Shown: positions 21,771-33,620, numbered from the stretch's first letter. The stretch: 64,000 nucleotides of DNA from Rehmannia glutinosa (GCA_016081115.2 CM071935.1:49421150-49485149); one strand, 5' to 3'. Notes: generated by a model not told the origin, from the letters alone. Numbers and translations are program-made.

Positions 21771-21778
21771 CCACTCGG

Positions 21779-21990
21779 TGCGAACTCCCCAACCCTGTCC
21801 CTCCCATAGAGAAAACAATCCTTCCAAGGACCCTAAGAAAAAGGACACATATTTGGGGGTAAAATAAAAATAAATCTGTTTATTTATTTTGTGGACCGTT
21901 AAAAGAGCATCAAAGTTGTCTAAAGTGATGGGAAGATAAAGTCCTTCTAGCTGGTAACAAAAACATGTGAAAATCAATAGGCTATAGGAA
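21779..21990 (-). pseudogene. minus-strand retroelement ORF relic, part 2
   Basis: Minus-strand translation has an open block (LEGLYLPITLDNFDALL, YVSFFLGSLEGLFSLW, GWGVRTEW). It continues in the same direction across the hAT insertion into 19871-20687 (KIHLIKARHD...). The pattern resembles the N-terminal domain of plant 'putative gypsy type transposon' proteins. This is a weak match. Confidence 0.35.
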
Positions 21991-22002
21991 TGAATTGACT
22001 AA

Positions 22003-22393
22003 GAGGGTGTTTGGCTGAGCTTATAAGCACTTCAAAACATCTTCTAAAATACTTGAGAGCTTAGAAGCAGTTGAAATTTATTTGGTAATTTTTTTTAAAA
22101 AAAAATCTTAAGCTCTCAAGATAAGATTTCGGGAGCTTATAAGTTGTTTTTAAAAAAGTAGGGGAACCCCAACTTTTTTTTCAAAATAAGATCTTATTTC
22201 AACAATCTCCTATAATTTTGACTATTTTAGTTAAAAATTGTCATTACTAACATCTTAAAACTACACCATCTATTTTGTCACACTTCAACAACTTTTTCTT
22301 AAAATAAGATCTAACATCTTATAAGCTCTAAATACAACTTATAAGATGTAGGAACTTGTAAGATCTTTTAAATAAGCTTAGCCAAACACCCTC
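22003..22393. mobile_element. Tourist-like (PIF/Harbinger) MITE, 391 bp
   Basis: Terminal inverted repeats are GAGGGTGTTTGGCTGAGCTT on the left and GAGGGTGTTTGGCTAAGCTT read inward from the right, differing at one position. A TAA target duplication lies at 22000-22002 and 22394-22396. The interior is AT-rich and noncoding, with long imperfect internal complementarity. TAA duplication and GGTGTTTGG ends fit PIF/Harbinger-derived MITEs. Confidence 0.88.
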
Positions 22394-22416
22394 TAATACA
22401 AATCCCAACACTCTAA

Positions 22417-22621
22417 AGCTATGTTTGGTTGGCTTCTCCCCAAAGCAACTTCCCAATTTCCTTCCCTGAATAACCAATCAAACATTATATTACTCTTCCC
22501 GATACATTTCTATACTAATACATACATTTCCCTATACATTACATCAAACTCTTCTTCCCCCAATCTTCCTCCAGAAACAGTCTACAATCATCCCAATCAC
22601 TATCACCAAACAAACATACCC
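22417..22621. mobile_element. possible second Tourist-like MITE, 205 bp
   Basis: The ends AGCTATGTTTGGTTGG and GGGTATGTTTGTTTGG (read inward) match at about 12 of 16 positions. TAA flanks both sides (22414-22416 and 22622-22624). It lies 20 bp from the previous MITE. The inverted repeats are weaker, so this call is tentative. Confidence 0.45.
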
Positions 22622-22768
22622 TAAACTATCTTAATTAAGAGCGAGGAGATGGAATAGTGAAACCATTAATAAAGTAACAAGGTACACGCTAAAATGATCA
22701 GCTGGAGGCTAATATATATTACTATCTCTAGGGGAGGGAAGAAGAATTTTTAATATAAAGGTAACTCA

Positions 22769-23936
22769 CACTACAAGAAAACTAGTGATAGACATCGGTT
22801 AAAAGTCATCAGTTTCAAGATTTCAGTGATGTGTTTTACTATTTGATATCAGTTTATAAAAGACGCAATGTCTATGCCTACATTTTTCCGCTTATAGACA
22901 TCGATTCTTTAAACTAATACATATAACTGCACATTTTTTTATAACATCAGTTTCAACGTCGATGATTCAAAGGTTGATGTTTATGCTATTTTTAACCCAA
23001 AAAAAAAATAATTGGACTAAATTAGTAAATTTCTCATCCCTTTTCACTCATCGATCTCGATCTCGACCCTCACTCAAACAATGTTTCACAAAAAAACCCT
23101 CCACCATTGTTTGTGTACCTCAACATCACAGCCGGTGCCAATACCATCAACTACGGCCGTCCACTACCGCAACCATTAACCCTCACTCCAAAAACCCTCC
23201 ATTGTTGTTCTTGCATAGAAAACCCTCCACCACCATTGTAACTGCCGTTGAACTGGTTCTCCATCACCACCATCAACTTTGGCCGGCCACCACTTCAACT
23301 ACTAACCCTCACTTCACAAACTTGAAGGGTTATGTATTTGTTGTGAAGTTCCGTAATGGGTTTGGTGGCATAAGAAAACAGGTAAAAAGAGAAAAAAAAC
23401 CCAGCGATTTAGGGTTTTTTCTGGTGAAGAATTCTAACTCCAAATGCTTAATGCAGGTAATCTACATTGGAAAGTAGTGTATGTTTACATTAATAGAATG
23501 GGTTAGGTAAGCACTTTTTCTTCTCCGTGAGTTGTTTGTGGTGAATTTCATTTCTTAATTATTTTTCTAGGTTTCTTAATAAAATTGCAGTACATTTTTA
23601 ATCTAATATAACCAATGTTGAATAACCAACCATACAAAAATGACAATAACATTGGTTATAAAATAATGTGTTAAATGCGTAAAACATCGGTGCAAAACCG
23701 ATCTAAAAGCTTACCAATAACATCGGTCAAAAACGGATGTCTCCTAAAAAGAAATGATCTAAAAGTTAACAATATCGGTTGTAAAACGATATCTTTCATT
23801 GTAACAACATCATTTTTTGCAAGCTTAAAACCAATGTTGAATATGCAGACTTTTAACATCACCGATTATGATATCGGTCGATTTTCACATAGACATCGGC
23901 TAAAAAATAATGTCTTTGAGCATTTTTCTTGTAGTG
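22769..23936. mobile_element. CACTA non-autonomous element with GACATCGGTT subterminal repeats, 1,168 bp
   Basis: Both ends begin CACTACAAGAAAA when read inward. Flanking triplets are TCA on the left and TGA on the right, a target duplication with one mismatch. Near both ends the word ACATCGGTT/AACCGATGT is repeated in both orientations at least eight times (for example 22793, 22902, 23693-23740, 23893). An open stretch at 22962-23477, rich in His, Pro and Thr, looks like captured or random sequence and is not a transposase. Confidence 0.88.
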
Positions 23937-24192
23937 TGATCAGAGTTTTTTCCTAAGAACTTTGAGGTCTTTAGGTCGTAGAATAGAATCGCTCACTTTT
24001 ATCTTCATTACTTGACTAGCTCGACTACTTGAAGAGTTTCTTCTAAATTTACTCGTTAACTCATTTTTACTTTACTCTGAAGAAGTCTCCCCGGATATAG
24101 ACTTAGGAACTCACTAGTGTTTGACTAATTACCCATTCACTCCACCCACTATTAGACCCACTCGATATATTTGACTCATTCAACTCGCTAGT
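23937..24192. other. unassigned flank of the Athila element
   Basis: Low-complexity CACT/ACTCG-rich DNA with no ORF. Its last five bases (CTAGT, 24188-24192) are the target duplication of the Athila element. Before that insertion it was contiguous with 36337 onward. Confidence 0.5.
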
Positions 24193-25597
24193 TGTTCGCC
24201 TATTTTTTAGCTTCACTGCAAGTGTACGGATCAGTTTATAGAATAGGGATTGCAAGGTCGAACCCACAAGGATTATTACATTAATATACTAAGTATTGGA
24301 TTATAATAGCCTTATTTTTATCTAGACTATCGAATTTTGAAGGATTGGTTATATTAATACTAAAGCAGAAATTAATCCTAAAATAACAAAGCAACGAGCG
24401 ATCGAAAGATCAAGTATTAATGGATGGATTCCTAGGCTATGGTTTTAGTTAATATCCCACTTTTATTCTCAGATTAATCAAACCAATGTTAAACGTATTC
24501 TTCTCTATAGATCAATCACCAATGTAATTTACCCTCTCTCTCGAGATGTATGTAAAAGCGTTGATTGAAATATCTATGCTAGCATCTCTACTCAACATGA
24601 GATACCCAACTCCCAAAAGTTCAAAAGATTATAAGATCTCACAAATATTCACAGACTTCTCAATCATGCAATCTATTTGTGTCAAGTACTCAAGATCTAG
24701 TATTGAAACTCATCGGTTAGAATTATGAATCAATATATCAAACAAGTTTAGATCAAAGGCCTTTTGATAAAACAAGAATTAAAGCAAAGTACTTGAATAG
24801 AGAAAGAAAACATTAACTTCAATTATCCTTAATCATCAAATAAAAGTGTTTATTAACCTACTCCCAAACCCGGGAATCACAAAGTGTTTAGCCAGACATT
24901 GAAGATAAAAAATTCATAGACAAATTATTCATAATCAAAATCTAACTAATTGAAATAACAATACGATGGAATGAGTGACTCGGGGAAGATGACAATCTCT
25001 CGATCTATCTTCAATCCTCGAAGGTGTGGTTGTGGTCTTGATCGATCTCCCGAAGTTTCCGGTGGAAAACTGCTCTTTTCTCTGGTTTCTAGGGTAAAAA
25101 TCAACGTGTCCCTGTTTGTGGCCGCCCCGTGTCTATTGGTACTTCGTTTGGGTCGAAACCTAGTTGAAACAGATCAAACTCTGTTTTTCCCGCAGAGGAG
25201 CACGGGTCGTGCCATATGGCACGCCTAGCCTGTGCTGGGTGCCGCACGGGATGCCAAAAGCCTGCAGGAGGCACGAGCCGTGCTAGGGAGCACGCCCTGC
25301 CCGTGCTCACCTGTAGCAGTGCGTACACGACTGTTTTCTTCCTTTTTTTCGCACGGTTCGTCTGACTTCTTCTCGACTCGACTCCAAACGTCGTACTTCT
25401 CATCAAATATTGGCGATTTCAATGCTCCGAATTGTTGCCAAAGTGCAACAATTAACGATAATTTCCTACAAAACGAGCAAAGCGTAATCCTTTTCCACAA
25501 AACAGGAATATAACCCTATTTATTCATATAATGCATGCATATCAACATATTCTAGCCAAGATTAAACCCAAAATACATGCAAAGTACGTGTCAATCA
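24193..25597 (-). repeat. 3' LTR of the Athila-like element
   Basis: It starts TGTTCGCC and ends GTCAATCA on the plus strand. It is a direct repeat of 34966-36331 from 'tagccttatt' (24307) onward. It contains GC-rich dyad modules at 25198-25310, one fewer than the partner LTR. Confidence 0.93.
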
Positions 25598-25611
25598 AAC
25601 CCCCAAACTTA
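25598..25611 (-). promoter_or_regulatory. polypurine tract of the Athila-like element
   Basis: The minus strand reads AAGTTTGGGGGTTT against the 3' LTR. It is purine-rich but interrupted by T residues, as in several plant Gypsy elements. Confidence 0.6.
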
Positions 25612-27111
25612 AACTGTTGACAGTCCTGGTCAACACTTTATAAACAGGACAACACAAATGGAGTAAAGAAGAGCAACTCAAGAACACCGCATCACAATTC
25701 ATGTCATCTATCCATAGACATCAAGCACAAATCGACCAAGTTTCAAAGAGCTAACACGGAGCACAAGTTTATAAAAATCATGGTAAAATACTTCAAATCA
25801 TGCCTCTCAGGGATAAAGTGTATACTCTACTCACTAGAATGATAAGGGACATGTATTCGCTCAAATCATATCAATGTTGAAGAATTACCATATGCTTGCA
25901 AATCGTCTCACATCTCCACCACTCGTTTGTATGCAATTCACAAATCATAAAGGACTTTATTTAAGGTTGTAATGAAGGCTCTTTGGTTAAGGTAGGGAAA
26001 TATGGATAAAGTGACTCAACTCGAGCGTATAGATTGGTAAACACATTGTTTTCCTCAAACCATTTTTCTAATACAAAACAACTATGTACTCCCAATCGCC
26101 TTATATCCTATCACTTCTCTCTTTCTCTTCTTTTTCGTACACATCATTCCCCTTCGCCTTACATCACAATTCTCAGCCCATTTTTTTTTCACTTCTGGCC
26201 GACTCACCTTTTGCAGTCGATTTTTTTTTTCGACTCCTTGTGAGTATTTTTCACTTTTTCCTCCTTTTTTCTTTTATCCCCCAAGCACCCAACATCTACA
26301 CATTTCTAACTTCTTGATACCCATTCATTCAACCCTTTATTCATCCCCTTTTACTCAACTCTATACGCTTAAGCTTAGGGTAATAGATATATCACATAAA
26401 GTTCGAAGGCTTGAAATGTGGCTATCAAAAATCAGGTAATAGGCTCAAATTGGCTAACTAGGTAAGTCAAATATCATAAGGTAGGCAAAAAGGCTTGAAA
26501 GGCTTAACAAAAATGGCCTAAAATCATCTTCATGAATGCATACAACATGTGACTTTGACGAAGATACCAGAGCAAGTTCTAGAATTCAAATCAACATGAA
26601 TGACACACTCAATCACAAACAAAACTGCATAATATAAAAGCAGTAAAGGCTCAAAAACTCACAGGCTTGTAAGTGCATAATTCAAAGTATGTTAACCATG
26701 ATCCAATAATCACATGCTCCATATTAACTATTCTCAACCCGGTCAACTCACACTTAACATCCAATTCAAAACAACACAAACCAATCCGCAAATGCTCCCA
26801 AGATCAAGATCACAATGACAACACAACAAACACACAATAGCGGTCAACTCACTCCCTAACAACTAGGAAAGCAATAAACGTGCTAAAGCGATAAACCTGC
26901 TAAAACCATAAAAAAATTCAAACTTCTAATGCAATGCAACCTATATGCTTTAAATTCAACTAAATGAATGCAAACGCCACACCCATCAAAAAATACTACC
27001 TCTCCCCCCAAAACTTGAATGAAATTATAGCGCATGAAAGAAAAGGTAGAATTTCAAAGAAAAGTGTGGAAAGGACCTTGATCACTGTGGGGGTGGCGGC
27101 GGAAAGTGGCC
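25612..27111 (-). other. 3' noncoding region of the Athila-like element
   Basis: This lies between the env-like ORF and the polypurine tract. It includes a pyrimidine-rich stretch at 26095-26290 on the plus strand. Small open frames there are composition artefacts. I recognise no gene. Confidence 0.65.
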
Positions 27112-28360
27112 CTAGGAGATATGCCAATTCTCAATCCGATGCAATGTCTGCAATATCTCCAACTCCCGCTGCTCTTGTGCTTGGTACCACAAGCTCTGGG
27201 TTTGGTACCTTTGCTCCTGGACTTCTCGAAAAGCACTGAAGTCGTCTCTATGTTGTCGCAAGCTTTCCTCAAAGGCACAGAATCTATCATGATCGCCCCC
27301 ACGCTCCTCACCTTGGTGGGAGCTCTCTGGAATATCGGTTCGCCTCTCCGCCATGGTCGCCTCCCTGAAGCCTCTCCCTCTCATGCCTATCATACTCCTG
27401 CATCTCCATCACCAAGTCCTCTTCGTCGGGTAACCCGGCTACACTTCTCATTTTCTGTGCTGTCAAACCTTCCATGGCTCGGATATGTGCGTCCAAGTAC
27501 ATGAGCCAGTTGATTTGGTTGTCTACCACAACAGTGAGCTGTGGGTTAGGGAGGGGGAAAGCAGACCCGACTTTTTGTTGAAACCAGAGGATATGCTCCT
27601 CTTCAGTGATAATATTCATGGTGCGGAGGGTTTGCATGTTGACCCCAAAATGTCGAGCAATGGGGGTGATCATTACCCCAATCAAGATTATCCCCGTGTC
27701 ATGCTGAGAGATATAAATAGGCATGGTCCACGAAGTTTGCCGCCATATTATAAGGGGTGCGGGTGAGCATACAACAAAGTAAGTATAGCTCTCTCGCTTG
27801 CATAGCCCCGTTGTTGTGGCGAGCGAACACGGAATATGCCGTCACTTTCTGGATGTATCGGAATACGGGGTTTTGGAGTGACGAGGCCTTGGATGAGCGT
27901 GCCGCTTATTGCATTAGGCCGATTTCTGGGGTTTCAGTCAACATTCGCCAAAATTCTCATGAGTTGTAATTTGCGACAGGCTGGTATGGGGCATTTGATG
28001 GTACCCCAAAAATCTGGTTCAGTTCGGCGATGGTGACATTCCTCCAAATGTTGCCCAATCTGAAACTAATTTTCTGAGGTTCATTCCTTACTCGCATCTC
28101 CGTAACGTATACTATGCTCAAGAACTCGAGGGTGAGTGTTTTGAATATCGGCCACCGCCCTTGCATGAAGGCGGTCCATCCTACTCGTTCATACATTAGT
28201 GTGAAAGTGTGAATGTACGAGTGATTAGCCGGTTCCATTTTTCCATTAATTCTGGCTCTGTGAAGGTGAGTCCATAAGTTAATGGGCTATTTGGATCAAT
28301 CTCACGAGCGGGTCTCCTTAGACGTCCACCCCGACCTCTTTGGTTCTGTGGTTCTCCCAT
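27112..28360 (-). pseudogene. third (env-like / Athila ORF) of the Athila-like element
   Basis: It starts at an ATG at 28360 (MGEPQNQRGRGGR..., basic and Gly/Arg-rich) and reads REIDPNSPLTYGLTFTEPELMEKW. After a frameshift near 28200 it continues RVGWTAFMQGRWPIFKTLTLEFLSIVYV and ISFRLGNIWRNVTIAELNQIFG, then a block around 27724-27308. It ends in a Gln/Glu/Arg-rich coiled-coil tail (SLRQHRDDFSAFREVQEQRY). The 'LTLEFLS' and 'F.l....v.ls..eln.iFG' pattern is the plant retrotransposon ORF1/Athila protein family, often placed after pol in this lineage. I see no signal peptide or membrane segment. Several frameshifts break it. Confidence 0.75.
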
Positions 28361-29376
28361 TTTTTGAATGAGTACCTGGCCAAAACAATCGTGAGTATCC
28401 GTACAAGCCAAGTAAAATAAACGATGAATTACATATAACAATTAACATAAGGCATAGTGGCTCATCTCAACAATTCAATTACACAATTAAGCTTCCAAGC
28501 CCAAACAACAATATAATTGCAGAGAATCCTAGTCACTAACATCCAATCAATCGATTTCATGCACAATTCATCAAGCAATCAACTAAAATCATCCTAATTC
28601 AACAACCCACAAGGTGTTCGATAAAATGCCCAATAGAAAATTTCAATCAAATATATGGCAAAAGTATCAAACAATCATCATATAGTAACCCTAATCTATA
28701 TTCCTCAAGAAAATTGACATAAAAAGTGCAATTCATACCTTAAATCTCAAGAATTTGAACAAAATCGGATTTTGAAACCCTAGGTGAGTTCTACTCCAAA
28801 TCCTTGCTTCCAAGTGATTTCACAAGTGTAACTCGTGTTTAGAGTAGTGTGGGAGGTGAGTAGTGATGATATCTAGGAGATATTTTCGAAAAGATTTGAG
28901 GGGGGTCGAGCTCTCTTAAGTTCGTGTGTGAGGGGGATGAAATTTGGGCGAAAAATTGCCCTTTGCCTGCTCTTAAGTTTGCCTCAGCAGACTAGCGCAC
29001 GGGTCGGGCCCTTTGGCACGGGCGGCCCGTGCTAGGGGCCGAACTAATGAGCCCCAATTCTGGAAAGAGCATGGGCCGTGCCAAATGGGGGTGGCCCGTA
29101 GGGGCGAACTATATGAGCCCTTCACTGCGGATAGAGCATGGGCCGTGCCAAATGGCACGGGTGGCCCATGCTAGGGGCCGAACAATATACTTTGTTTTTT
29201 TTTTTAAGAAGAATAGGGTAAACTTCTAACCTATGAAAGCAATTAAATCCTAACTTAGTAAAGGGAAAAAAAAACAAACCAAGAAAACATGGGAAGAAAT
29301 AAAACAACAAAACCATTGGGTTGCCTCCCAACAAGCGCTAAATTTAACGTCTATAGCTTGACGCCTGTTTAGTCGA
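28361..29376 (-). other. pol/third-ORF spacer of the Athila-like element
   Basis: This noncoding spacer of about 1 kb includes three GC-rich dyad modules at 28987-29183 against an AT-rich background. The position just downstream of pol suits a leader or splice region for the third ORF, but I see no decisive splice site. Confidence 0.6.
28987..29183 (-). repeat. GGCACGG-N-CCGTGCC dyad modules in the pol/third-ORF spacer
   Basis: There are three modules of about 40 bp, each pairing a CACGGGCNGCCCGTG-type dyad with a GGCACGGNCCGTGCC-type dyad (28992-29040, 29068-29104, 29136-29183). They are the same motif as in the LTRs and coding region of this element. Confidence 0.85.
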
Positions 29377-30250
29377 TCACGACTCTAGAAAAGTGAGGCG
29401 TGACACCTCTTCCTTTTCTCGGCTCAAGTAATGCTTGATCCTCTGGCCATTCACCATGAACGCCTCTCCATCTCGGGTCACCAACTCCACTATTCCCGGA
29501 GGATTTAACACCTTTTTTATTACAAAAGGCCCCGACAATCTCGACTTAAGTTTTCCCGGAAAGAGTTTAAGACGCGAGTTAAACAATAGGACTTGTTCAC
29601 CCGATAAAAACTCTCTCTTCTTTATCATTCGATCGTGCCATCTTTTGGTTCGCTCCTTGTAAATCCGGGAATTTTCATGAGCTTCATCCCGAAATTCCTC
29701 CATCTCGTTTAAGTGCAAGAGCCTCTTCTCACCCACTGCTTGGAAGTCAAAATTTAACTTCTTCACAGCCCAAAATGCCTTATGCACCAATTCGAAGGGC
29801 AAGTGACACGATTTTCCGAATACTAACTGATATGGAGATGTGCCCAATGGTGTCTTGTATGCAGTCCGATATGCCCATAATGCGTCATCTAGCTTCATGG
29901 CCCAATCTTTTTGATTTATATTTACCGTCTTCTCCAAAATCTGCTTAATCTCGCGATTGGCTACCTCTGCTTGCCTGTTTGCTTGCGGATGGTATGCTAA
30001 TGCCACATTGTGCTTGACCCCATACTTCGCAAGTAGAGTGCTCATTAATTTATTCACAAAGTGTGGCCCCCCGTCGCTAATCAAAGCTCTCGGGGTTCCA
30101 AACCGAGTGAATATATTTTTCTTTAAGAATTTGAGCACTACTCGTGCATCATTAGTCTATGCCAGAATTGCCTCAACCCATCGAGATGCATACCCACTGC
30201 AAGTAGAATGAAATCAATCCCCACACATCGAAGAGTTCAACCTCCATCAC
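29377..30250 (-). pseudogene. Athila integrase
   Basis: The open frame 30138-29377 holds the integrase core. TRFGTPRALISDGGPHF carries the second catalytic Asp, and NRQAEVANREIKQILEKT carries the Glu. A WAYRTAYKTPLGTSPYQLVFGK block and a C-terminal domain follow (LKSRLSGPFVIKKVLNPPGIVEL). Upstream, 30250-30140 contains the first Asp in DVWGIDF, but the next residues differ from the family pattern: about 27 bp seem to be lost and the frame shifts. Integrase joins the cDNA to the host chromosome. The zinc-binding HHCC region lies at the end of the preceding frame (QQCHSSPSGGHFG, near 30400). Confidence 0.88.
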
Positions 30251-30367
30251 ATTGGTCATGGGCATCTCATGTCGTCTCGAGATGTTCCCCATCCGCTGGC
30301 ACTTATCACACTGCTGTACAAATAGATAGCAATCATTAGATAACATAGGCCAGTATAAACTGCTTTG

Positions 30368-31144
30368 CTATACCTTTGCCACCGTACGTGTTGGACCGAA
30401 GTGTCCCCCGGAAGGTGAAGAATGGCACTGTTGTAGAACTCCCTCCCACTCTTCTTGAGGCACACATCGCCGAATGATGGTGTCAGCGCACCTCTTAAAG
30501 AGCAAAAGGTCGTCCCACATATAAAACTTGACGTCATGGAGGAATTTCTTCTTTTGATACGATGATAAATCCGGAGGCAAGACCCCTGCAACAAAATAGT
30601 TAACAAAATCTGCATACCATGGGAACTTAGCTTGTAACATCAGAAGTTGCTCATCGGGGAACTCCTCCTTAATTGCCTCCGTGCTTTCTTTCTCCTCCTT
30701 CTTGTATTCCAGTCTGGACAAGTGATCGGCCACTACATTTTCGCAGCCCTTTCTATCCCTAATCTCCACATTGAATTCCTGTAACAAAAGGATCCACCGA
30801 ATCAGTCTCGGTTTGGCATCCTTCTTGTCGAATAGATATTTTATTGCCGCGTGGTCGGTGTGGACTATCGTCTTAGTTCCAATCAAGTAAGACCGGAACT
30901 TGTCGAATGCAAACACGATTGCCAACATTTCCTTCTTTGTGGTGGTGTAGTTTTGCTGGGCGCTGTCTAAAGTTCTGCTCGCATAGTAGATGGCTCTGAA
31001 CATCTTGTCTCTTTTCTGACCCAAAACAGCCTTAACTGCAAAGTCGCTGGCATCACACATAAGCTCGAAGGGCTGACTCCAATCCGGAACTACTAGAATT
31101 GGTGTTGTCACCAAAGCATTCTTCAGAATCTCAAAAGCCTGCAA
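30368..31144 (-). pseudogene. Athila RNase H and integrase zinc-binding N-terminus
   Basis: A 258-codon open frame begins with the reverse transcriptase/RNase H connection (QAFEILKNALVTTPILVVPDW). The RNase H motif FELMCDASDFAVKAVLGQ follows, then the primer-grip-like YYASRTLDSAQQNYTTTKKEMLAIVFA and the HTDHAAIKYLF region. It then enters the integrase zinc-binding segment (GGHFGPTRTVAKV). A small frame break separates it from the integrase core. RNase H removes template RNA during reverse transcription. The frame is well preserved. Confidence 0.9.
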
Positions 31145-31203
31145 ACAATCATCGGAAAAATTGAAAGCAGTATCTTTTTCTAATATCTGACTTAAAGGTT
31201 TAG

Positions 31204-32339
31204 TTATTTTAGAAAAGTCCGGATAAACCTTCTGTAGAATCCGGCGTGCCCCGAAAAGCTTCGAATGGCTTTCTCGTTTGTTGGAGGTGGGAGTTTCTCA
31301 ATTGCCACAACATTCGCTCTATCAACTTTCAAACCTGCAGAAGAGACTCGATGGCCTAAAACGATGCCATCTCGTACCATGAAATGGCTCTTTTCCCAAT
31401 TTAAAACAAGGTTAGTCTCCTCGCATCTCTGCAAAACTAGAGAAAGGTTATCCAAGCAATGATCATATGAATCTCCAAATACAGAAAAATCAACCATAAA
31501 AACCTCCATTATTTTCTCAATGAAAACATGGAATATAGCCATCATGCATCTTTGAAATGTAGCGGACGCGCGTTACAAAGTCCGAATGGCATTCTGTGAA
31601 ATGCAAATGTACCATAGGGGCATGTAAAGGTCATCTTCTCTTGGTCCTCCGGGGTAATCATGATTTGATTATACCCAAAATAACCATCAAGAAAACAATA
31701 GTAATCATAACCCGCCAAACGATAAAGCATCATATCAATAAAGGGAAGGGAAAAGTGATCTTTGCAAGTAGCATCATTTAACTTCCTATAATCAATACAA
31801 ATTCTCCATCCAGTAACTACTCTAGTCGCAATAAGCTCATCACTTTCGTTTCTCACTACTGTCATCCCCCCTTTCTTCAGCACCACTTGTACCGGACTTA
31901 CCCAAGAACTGTCAGAAATAGCATATATAATTCCAGCATCTAACCATTTTAAAACATCTTTTCTAACGACTTCTTGCATTATAGGGTTTAATCTTCTTTG
32001 ATTTTGCACCAAAGGTTTATAGACATCTTCCATTCTAATCTTATGCATTACAATCGATGGGCTGATGCCTTTCAAATCAGAGATTGACCAACCTATCGCC
32101 GACTTATGTTTTCTTAAGACCCTAAGCAATTTATCGAGTTGAACTGAAGTTAAAAGAGATGATACGATTACCGGACTCGTGTTATTCGCTCCAAGGAATG
32201 CATATCTGAGATGCTCGAGCAAGGGTTTGAGTTCTGGGTTCGAGATGGTCTCGTCGGATGGGCACACGGGTTGCCCATGCTGATGGGCATGGGTCGTGCC
32301 GTCTTCAGGTCCTTCATCTTTTGTCTTGTCTACAGGCAC
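31204..32339 (-). pseudogene. Athila reverse transcriptase, catalytic Asp lost
   Basis: The frame 32339-31542 carries the usual Gypsy motifs: KWLDAGIIYAISDSSWVSPVQVV, RICIDYRKLNDAT, FLDGYFGYNQI and MPFGLCNA. A frameshift near 31545 moves it to the frame 31545-31204. There the active-site motif is VFMVDFSVFG, not FMDDFSVFG, so the first Asp of the FxDD pair has become Val. Downstream motifs LVLNWEKSHFMV, GIVLGHRVSSAGLKVD and FSGHAGFYRRFI are intact. With one catalytic Asp gone and a frameshift, the enzyme would be inactive. A linker at the start (32250-32500) contains peptide repeats made by GC-rich dyads. Confidence 0.92.
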
Positions 32340-32510
32340 GGGCTGTCCGTGCCATCGTCGAATTTGTCAGGGCTTTCTTCGACCCTAGGCACGGGCTGCC
32401 CATGCCAGTTGGCACGGGCCGTGCCGTCATCGATTTCTTCAGTTTTTCCTTCGGCTATGCGCACGACCTGGGCGTGCTCTAGAGCACGGGCCGTGCGCCC
32501 CTGTAGAACT
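32250..32510 (-). repeat. GC-rich dyad modules inside the protease/reverse transcriptase linker
   Basis: Four modules (about 32255-32300, 32333-32352, 32385-32425, 32458-32500) of the same GGCACGG-N-CCGTGCC type as in the LTRs lie within the coding frame. They encode recurrent peptides of the form DGTARAxxHGQPV. One further module is at 33525-33560. Confidence 0.85.
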
Positions 32511-33620
32511 GCCTCCCTTACATTTTTCTGTGTGTGCGCGCCTCTTGCGCTCCTCGGTAGTTCCTGCATGTTATCTAAAGCACAAACGCAGTCATACAAG
32601 TCTTGGTTGTCATAATCAATCATCATGTTTGAAGTTGAACACGAATGTGTCAACCCAAACTCTAAATCATCCCTAAACAATGTATGATCTGCATACTCAT
32701 CAATGCAAGATTCAACTACGTCTATGAAATTACAAGTCTCAACATCATCATGAAATTGAAGTGCCTTATAGATAGTAAATAAAACATGCTCATCATTAAC
32801 TCGTAATGTGAGTTCTCCCTTTTGCACATCTATCAAGGCCTTCCCCGTAGCTAAATATGGACGATCAAGTATCAAAGGGACGTCTCTGTCTTCCACCATA
32901 TCCAACACTAAGAAATCCATAGGGAATATGAATTTGTCTACTTTGACAATTCATCCTCGATGATTCTCTTTGGATAAGTAAGTATCGGTCCGTGAGTTGT
33001 AGGGTGACCGTAGACGGCTTCACCTCTCCCAATCCAAGTTGCCTGAAAATTGCCAAGGGCATTAAGTTAATACTCGCTCCTAAATCACAAAGTGCTTTCT
33101 TAAAGAAAACATCACCAATAGCACAAGGGATAGTGAAAATCCCCGGATCTTTTAATTTCTGTGGTAGTTTCCTTTGGATTATTGCACTGCACTCCTCTAT
33201 CAGATTGACTATCTCGAAACCAGTCATTTTCCGCTTATTTGACATAACATCTTTCAAGAATTTAGCGTAATTGGGCATCTGCTCCAATGCGTCTGCAAAA
33301 GGAATGTTAATATGCAAAAGTTTCTTAAAAATATCTAAAAACTTAGCAAATTGCGCATCTAACTTTTTCTTTTGAAAACGTTGGGGAAAAGGAAGGGGAA
33401 TATTAAGTTTAGGAATATCAGGGTTAGAGGAAGATTTAAGCTTCTCAACCTCCTTCCTCGGCCTCAATCTCGCCATTTGCCTCAGTTTCCGCATCTTCCG
33501 GCACATCAATCGCCATTTCAGCAGGGCGCACGGGCTAGCCGTGCGGTGGCGCACGGGTCGTGCCGTCCTGCGATTTTTTAGAATTTTCTGGTATTTTCGG
33601 CCCCTCGTATTCCATTCCAC
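32340..33620 (-). pseudogene. Athila protease region and linker to reverse transcriptase
   Basis: The frame 33620-32865 contains IPFADALEQMPNYAKFLKDV and TIPCAIGDVFFKKALCDLGASINLMPL, the Athila-type aspartic protease active site (DLGAS). The frame 32920-32330 continues DFLVLDMVEDRDVPLILDRPYLATGKALIDVQKGELTLRV, typical of the protease C-terminus. A frame change lies near 32900. The N-terminal part (33620-33480) has GC-rich-dyad-derived residues (GTTRAPPHG in another frame). The protease would cleave the Gag-Pol precursor. Confidence 0.88.

Noticed and set aside
22962..23477. A 171-codon open frame inside the second CACTA element, perhaps a captured host gene
   Set aside because: His/Pro/Thr-rich composition, no recognised domain and no homologous context. 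It could be chance in CT-rich DNA.
26017..26330. Pyrimidine-rich frames suggesting a small secreted protein
   Set aside because: Low-complexity CT-rich DNA in the 3' noncoding region of the Athila element, with no stable frame.
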